This document shows, piece by piece, positions 57,618 through 64,000 of a stretch of 64,000 nt of DNA (positions are counted from its first letter, which is position 1; each line of letters begins with the position of its first letter). Under the pieces are notes generated by a model. It saw nothing but the letters and a program-made list of their open reading frames with translations. It did not search any database and was not told the DNA's origin. A program made the translations under genes and the position numbers. The stretch covers positions 2,939,950 to 3,003,949 of the forward strand of contig JAJEKV010000061.1 in NCBI GenBank assembly GCA_021234155.1, given 5' to 3'. This DNA comes from Isoetes taiwanensis (Eukaryota > Streptophyta > Lycopodiopsida > Isoetales > Isoetaceae).

Positions 57618-60600
57618 ATGGCGAAGGGAAGAACAGCTCCGACGGCTATGGATTCTCTAAAAAGGAATTATCGGGAGGCCAAAAATCGAGGTGATAGAGA
57701 AGAAGAGGCTCGATGGGCTAACCAGATTGGCCATGCTTGCAAGGATCGTGGTGAGTATGTAGAAGCTCTTAAATGGTTCAAATTAGATTACGACATCTCT
57801 GCAAGGCGGAAGGGCTCGAGCGACGTTTCTCTCGCTCAGATGATGCCCACATGCCAGTGCTTGGGCGAGATATATCTCAGGCTGCAAAATTATAAAATGG
57901 CTTTGGAGTATCAGGTAGGATTCTTTTTGCCTTGAATTTCTTGTCATTTTGAGCATTATACTTCTTAATATTAGATCGATCGCAGCGGCAACATTATGAT
58001 TTGGCTATAGAAGCAGCAGATTTAGTGGAGCAGCAGAGAGCTGTTACTCAACTTGGTCGCACTTACTTAGAAATGTACGAGAATCATGATGCGTTGCAGA
58101 AAACTAGACATCACGAGAACGATCAAAGCATTGATGTGCTGGAAAAAGCGAGACAGTTTTTGAAGATCTCATTTGATCTTACACGGAGTTTGAAGCAAAA
58201 CCCTCCAAATAGAGACTGCTCTTCCTTTGTCAAAGAATTAGTGGATGCCTACAACAATATGGGTCTTCTGAAAATGGCAACTGATGATTATCATCAGGCT
58301 AAAAAGTACTTCCTGCAAGGCCTTAAGATTTGTGATGAGGAAGAATTGAGCCAGAATGATGATGCGCGTTCAAGGCTTCATCACAACCTTGGTAGGGTCT
58401 ATTGCGAACAAAGAGACTGGGAAGACGCAAAAGAACATACATCATATGACATTTCTATATGTCAAAGAATTGGCCACAAACAGGGGGAAGCTAAAGGTTA
58501 TATCAATCTGGGTGAGATGTATTTTAAACAACAGAAATATGAGGAGGCAATACAATGCTATAGACGGGCTCTTAAAATAACACAGACACTTGAAGATGAA
58601 GATGCTCTACTAAGCACTTGCAAAGAAAATATCCAAGTGGTTCAACAAGCTCAAACACAAATGGAAGAATTTCGAGCAGGAGAGCAAAGACTGAAGAAGA
58701 TACAAAGAGTTCCATCTAACAGGAGTCGTTCCAATACCAAGGAGGAGTATAAAACTTTGGCGGATCTTGTTACTCAGGCCGAAGACCTTCAGTTATGGGA
58801 GAAGGTAGGGTCTAATTTACATTGTGATTTTCAGTTCCTAATTGACTATTAGGTGTTCCAATTTTTTTTTTCATAGTTTGATAATTAGATGCTATAACAT
58901 TTCCAGTACTTGGAGCTGGGAAAGCGCATGTTGGATGTGGCCACTGAACTGGTCGACTGCGAGAAAAAGGGGGATGCATATGATATTATGGGTCGTGCAT
59001 GCTATCATCTTCGGCGCTTTGAAGAATCTAAGCAGTGGCATAATAAAAGCTGGGAATTCTGCCGTGATGCAAACCTAGTGGAGGTATTTCTTGCCTTTAA
59101 TTAACACTAGCCTCTGACCTTAGCGGCTCCTAAACTATGGATAAACAAGTAATAATTCATTACATTTGAGCTGAAATGAGAGTTAGTCGCGAGGCATATG
59201 ACCATGACGTGGGCTTTATAAACATCTTAGTTTCAAGGACAAGGATGGGATGCAGATGTAGTGGTTAGCACTAGGGGACTAAAACACCATTACTATGTCA
59301 AAATATGCAAAACACAATCATTTTTAAGTGTACTCAGTATGCCCAACTAGTTACACCTCTTATGATTGGTGTGTATGAGAATTCATATTTTTGTGGTATG
59401 AAAGGGCATGTATTTTTGTAAACTAGTTTTGATCTGTTGTATGTAGGGTGCAATAGTAGCCAAACAAAACTATGGAAATGCTTTGGATGCAAACGGGGAA
59501 TGCCATTCCGCTTTGGAGGCATACGAAGAGGCATATAAGTAAGGAGTTCTTTAACAGGAATGCCACTCATGGTCTGATTACCTCAGGATCATTCAAATAA
59601 AGACTAGCATATTTTTTAATATTACTACTGCTCTGCAACAGGATAGCATCTTCAAAAGGTAAAGACTATATGCTGAAGCAACAAATCAATGCATTGGAGA
59701 ATATCCAGTATGCTTATAGTGTACGCTTAGGAGAAGTTGAAAAAGCAAGGTTTGTGTTAAATCAAACCCTACTGAGATTTGAGCTACTGAGATTTGAGCC
59801 AGATCTCTTTGTTTTCTCAAATTGGAGTTTTTGGGTGCGTAACATTTTGTAGAGAAGTACAGCGCAAACTGGGGAAGCTGAAGAGCTTGTGGAAGGCAAA
59901 AAATGATCAACCTGAATTTGAACGCCATTCTGAGAGTGACGGTTGCGAAGATGCCAACTTGGAGCCCGAGGATGGCAATTCACCGACTCCTGGAGGTTTT
60001 GAAGTGGAAGAGATTCAGGACAGAAATAGAGAAAATGTGTTGGAGCTTAATTGTGATCGTTCAAGCATCCAAGTAGAAGAGGTTCGGAATGAAAGAAGAG
60101 AAAGTTCAAAAAAGAAGATCAGAAAGCGACAATGTATTGTGCTTTCTGATGGAGAGAGTGATGACTCACATGAGAACCCATATGGGTTATCTCAACAAGC
60201 TCGAGTTGATCTTGATGATGCACCTTCTACACGTAGCAAGTCATGGAAAGGCATGTATCAGGAAGGTTCAAGGGTTCCTACCCCTATAGTACAAGGATCC
60301 AAATTTGAAGGCAGTTTAAGACAAGAAGTAGCTGAAAGCAGAAGATATGTTTCACTGGAGGATAACGATGTCCCACAATTAAAGAATCGTGAGTTTCCTT
60401 TTTTATTTATGAAAATTGTTTATGTATAATTGAGATTGATTCCTTTTTTACTTTCTAGACTCGCTGGTGGAAAGATATAAGTTGCAATGCCTGCACTGTC
60501 ACACTACTCCAAGCCTAAAGCTGGTTGAGAAGCTAAATAGTTCGCAGGTATGCGACATCATGCTGAAAAACCAAAATGTAATTCTGTTTCTGTATGTGAA

Positions 60601-63600
60601 TTTACAACAGACATGCAAACTTGATTAAAACTAGCACATCAAAGTATTTGCATATATTTTCAGCAGATGCCAATCAAAATTTTCCAACAACTTAAGGTTT
60701 GTCTTTGGGTTTGTCTACTCCACCGGTGGACCTTGGAATTTAAGAAATAAAATCAGAGTAGACTAGAATTACATCATAGGACATGATCAGAAACTAGGGG
60801 TAAATTGCTGACAAGAAGAATTAAAATTAAGGAGAGCATAACCTTGTTTTGGAAACCTCTGACTTGGAAGCAATGCCAGTGTAACCTTATTGTTCAAGAT
60901 AAATCCAACTCAAAAGACTGCAATCAATCAAGAATCCCAGCAAGTGCTACCCCTTTTTTTTTTGCAGGACTTTTTCTAGTTTTCTGCCTAGCTAATGAAG
61001 TTATATTCATATTCTTATAGACACAATCTTTATTTTCAGGATTCAGCTGGTGAATTGGATGCTTCAGAATGTTCGTTAGATGATGTTTCTGTGCTGCCGT
61101 TAATCCAGGCTATACAGGATAGTGAAGCATTATCAGTGTTAAATCTTGCACACAATGACCTAGGTTTGTGTGTACTGGATCTTATTTCTGTTGTTATACC
61201 ATGTCTATGACAAAGAAAGAGCATTTGAATATCATGTATGTTTTTAAATAACAACATTATATCTGTGCAGGTAATGCAACCATGGATAGAATTCAATTGT
61301 TGATCTCTTCAATGAATAACAAGGAGCTTGGTCTGAAACTTGACGTCCATGATAATAAGCTTTCTGCAGGCGCTCTGGCTAAGGTAACGTGATTTAGACA
61401 TGATTAAGTGAATCGTTATACTGTTAGTATTAGTATTGTCATAACGGATATGTCCATCCAGGTTTCTCAGTGTAACATCATGATGTCTCGTCTAGAGGTA
61501 CTTAATTTGTCGGCAAACCGTCTTACCGATCGATCTGCTCGTCATTTGGCAACAATTGTTAAGCATTGTGATGGTATTTCTCAATTTCAATTTCAACACC
61601 TGCATTGGGTAGTTGTATGCCTACTAAACATTTCACTATATTAAACAGCTTTGCTCACACTTGAACTGGAAGACTGTGGGATTGAGTCAGGAGCAATATT
61701 AAAACTTGCAAATGCTTTACCCTCACATTCTTCCTTAGGAAGGCTATCAATTGGTAAGACTCAATTTTCGTTTATGCTGAAGTCAGCATGCAAAATGCAA
61801 AAGCTTTTAAGCATTTTGGTCAAATGTTTTTAGTGTTGTCTTCTTTGGGAGTGTAATATGGTATGGTGTAATACACAGTTACTATTTGTGGTTCTATTAC
61901 TGGGTAGTATCAGAAATACACAACAGCCATAACTAGCGTACTTCTACTACTTAATTCTCAATTTAAGGACAAGTGGGTGGATTATTAAGATCAATTTTTT
62001 AGACGTGGTTATTTATGAGAATACCTGGAGATACCATAGAGCCTAGAGCTATCATTGACTTTTGGCAACAGTTCTGCAAAGATCTTTTTGGGATATCTGT
62101 GGCAGATTCAGTTGTCTATAGTTATAGGGCAAGGTCTACAGTTGCAAGTCTATTGTCTTTAATCTTTATAATTTCTACTCAAAACCTTCTAGTGGCATCG
62201 TCCTTTTGGTTGAAGGTTACTATGGGATAATCTTCTTCTTAAGCATACATGTCTGATCTGAAGACGAAAAACTTATGCATATGCAGTTCAATATTTGCTT
62301 TACTTTCTTTGTTAACCTGCTTGTGGCATATTACATTTTCCCAGGCTAGCTTGTATAAAAATGTCACCTTTAACAGTCCAATCCAACTGCCAAGACAGGG
62401 ATGTGGTACTCTATAAGAGACTTTGAGATGGAATTTGGATCTGTTTGTACCATAACTATCTATAGGTTATGTGTTTACTAATATTATAAGTTGTTGCTCC
62501 GCACGCTTGTGCAGGGAGAAACAGTCCCATCTCTGACGTTGCAATAAAGACCTTAGTTAACAAGCTTTCGAGCCTTGACAGGTAAATGCCAGTGCTGATT
62601 ACCATTGGGAAGGGGGTTGGAATCTTATTACTTGCGTTTTTGATTTTCTTGACAGCTTCACTGATTTGGACTTAACAAGTGTAGAATTGAGTGAAGTTGG
62701 CTTGAGAAGTATTATAAATCTTGTTCAACAGTCAAGCAGCCTCTCTGCTTTGTCTATAAGGAGAAATAACCTTGCAAAGAAGGATGTGAGTTTTTGTAAT
62801 GCTATTCTTGTATGGCAGGGGAAGGAAATGACTAAATTTATCATTTTTGTGGTGTTATAGAATGGAGTTATTTTGTTGGCTAAGAGTTTAGAAGGATCGG
62901 ATTTGATGAAACTAGACATGTCAGAATGCCATGTGTCTTCCATGGCAGCCACGGAACTTTGCCATCGGTTGATGTCATGTGTGTCTTTGAGGTCCTTAAA
63001 TTTAAGTGGAAACCAGCTTGGTCAGCAGGTACGTCTAAACACAAGAAAAGCAGGTGGTCATATCATCTTTCTTTCTCATTTCGAGTGCATTTTGTGCAGG
63101 CTATCAATGTTTTGGCATTGGAGCTTGGCAAGCCGGAATGCGATTTAAGAATATTAAACCTTAGCAATTGTGGCATTGGTGAACAAGGAATAGTGTCTCT
63201 AATAAAATCTTTGCAAGGTAATGTGGAAATGAGTTGATGTTTAAACTGATAATATTAACGTTAACTTTATGTTGGATGATTCGCAGCTAGTTCTGCACTT
63301 GAGGAGCTACACCTGGCTGCTAATATCTTGGCAAATCATAAAAATAGTTTTAACAGTACCATGGAGGTATTAGAAGTCGATGGCTCGTCCACTATGTCGG
63401 ATAACAGCCATTGCAACAAAGATAAGGAGATGGCTGCTGTTCCTCTAGCAACTGACACAGAATGGGCAGGTGCTTCAGATCATGTTCCTATAGAGGATGT
63501 AGCAGATAGTGAAGATACCGATAGCCAAAAGCAGCCGTTAAGTAAGAAGTCCAAACAAAAAATATTCATAGAAAGATTGGCTTGTGCTATAGAGGAAGCC

Positions 63601-63783
63601 AGGGGTCTGCAGATTCTGGACCTCAGCGGTAACGGCATTGATCTTAGCTATGTTGCCGAACTTTGTGATGCATGGACATCTTGTAGAGCTCCCCTCCCTC
63701 AATGTCATGTTGACGGGGGACTACTCCATTTTTTTCTAAAAGATAAGCGATGTTGTGCTGGTAGATCTTGCTGCTTCCACTGA
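57618..63783 (+). CDS. TSK: TONSOKU/BRUSHY1-like TPR-LRR protein, 16 exons, about 1183 aa
   Basis: Exons are 57618-57914, 57986-58804, 58907-59083, 59447-59538, 59642-59749, 59853-60388, 60459-60547, 61040-61163, 61271-61383, 61462-61573, 61649-61753, 62515-62581, 62656-62785, 62861-63028, 63100-63217 and 63287-63783; all join in phase (3552 bp). TPR repeats fill residues 1-470 (for example G-E-Y-V-E-A-L-K-W-F and L-G-E-M-Y-F-K-Q-Q-K-Y-E-E-A). An acidic, variable middle follows. Leucine-rich repeats begin near 707 (L-S-V-L-N-L-A-H-N-D-L, L-E-V-L-N-L-S-A-N-R-L) and run to the end, with an acidic insert (V-A-D-S-E-D-T-D) and a final F-F-L-K-D-K-R-C-C-A-G-R-S-C-C. TONSOKU binds newly made histone H3-H4 and repairs broken replication forks in the nucleus. 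The protein seems about 130 residues shorter than the Arabidopsis one, apparently lacking the ubiquitin-like segment before the LRRs. The frame is otherwise intact. Confidence 0.9.
60664..60696 (+). other. Possible 33-bp in-frame micro-exon of TONSOKU
   Basis: Bounded by tttcag and gtttgt, this 33-bp segment keeps the phase between exons 7 and 8 and would add 11 residues (Q-M-P-I-K-I-F-Q-Q-L-K). Alignment with the family suggests exon 7 joins exon 8 directly, so it is probably intronic. Confidence 0.2.
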
Positions 63784-63866
63784 AGAAGTTTCAGTTGTAA
63801 ATTGCTGACGTCGAATTGAAGACCAATTTTGGCTATAGGATCGATTATTTCTCAGAGTTGTACGAA

Positions 63867-63889
63867 AATAAAAAGTGACATGAAATAAA
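63867..63889 (+). terminator. Polyadenylation signals of TONSOKU
   Basis: Two AATAAA hexamers (63867-63872 and 63884-63889) lie 84-106 bp after the stop codon, the usual distance for plant poly(A) signals. Confidence 0.5.
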
Positions 63890-64000
63890 AACAATGTCAA
63901 AAGCTTGCTTTGCGTTTTCAAATTGTAGCCTGAATGGAGAACTTAGGTACTTTTAAGTAAAAAATAGCCCAATAGTAAAGGAGACCTTATGTCACGCTGT

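Overview
The window is nuclear DNA of a land plant. Two intron-rich host genes anchor it: an armadillo-repeat kinesin (minus strand, 16306-22545, 19 exons) and a TONSOKU/BRUSHY1-like replication-repair gene (plus strand, 57618-63783, 16 exons). Both reading frames can be followed through conventional GT-AG junctions from start to stop. The LINE content and a transposase type I associate more with non-flowering plants hint at a fern, lycophyte or bryophyte, but this is a weak inference. No bacterial features, rRNA genes or CRISPR arrays were seen.

Layout. 1-4.5 kb: LINE debris and a Ty3-type protease fragment. 4.53-11.66 kb: one nearly complete L1-like LINE (minus strand) with a 15-bp target-site duplication (TSD). 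11.7-16.3 kb: no confident gene, three short tandem duplications. 16.3-22.5 kb: the kinesin. 22.5-25 kb: no gene. 25-31.3 kb: LINE tails, an 813-bp Mutator-type element with a 9-bp TSD, a 1.17-kb TRIM-like LTR element with a 5-bp TSD, and an LTR. 31.3-44.5 kb: a three-layer nest. A DNA transposon of about 9.8 kb (32399-42187) sits in an ORF1-only LINE, which sits in the 47-bp minisatellite of an LTR element. 44.7-47.9 kb: LINE pieces and an inverted LTR copy. 47.9-48.8 kb: a tandem array. 50.2-55.1 kb: a 5'-truncated L1-like LINE with an 18-bp TSD. 55.2-56.4 kb: a repeat array carrying a proline-rich coding fragment. 57.6-63.8 kb: TONSOKU.

The most unusual object is the 9.8-kb transposon. It has 25-bp terminal inverted repeats, a decayed DDE-type transposase gene, a second intact-looking four-exon gene on the opposite strand, candidate captured gene fragments, several minisatellites, and GTGGTG/CACCAC words throughout, including four copies of one 14-bp palindrome. 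The two host genes have no evident functional link to each other; both are cell-proliferation genes (microtubule motor; post-replicative chromatin repair). Exon coordinates were worked out by eye from splice signals and phase. All family assignments come from recognition of motifs, not from database searches.
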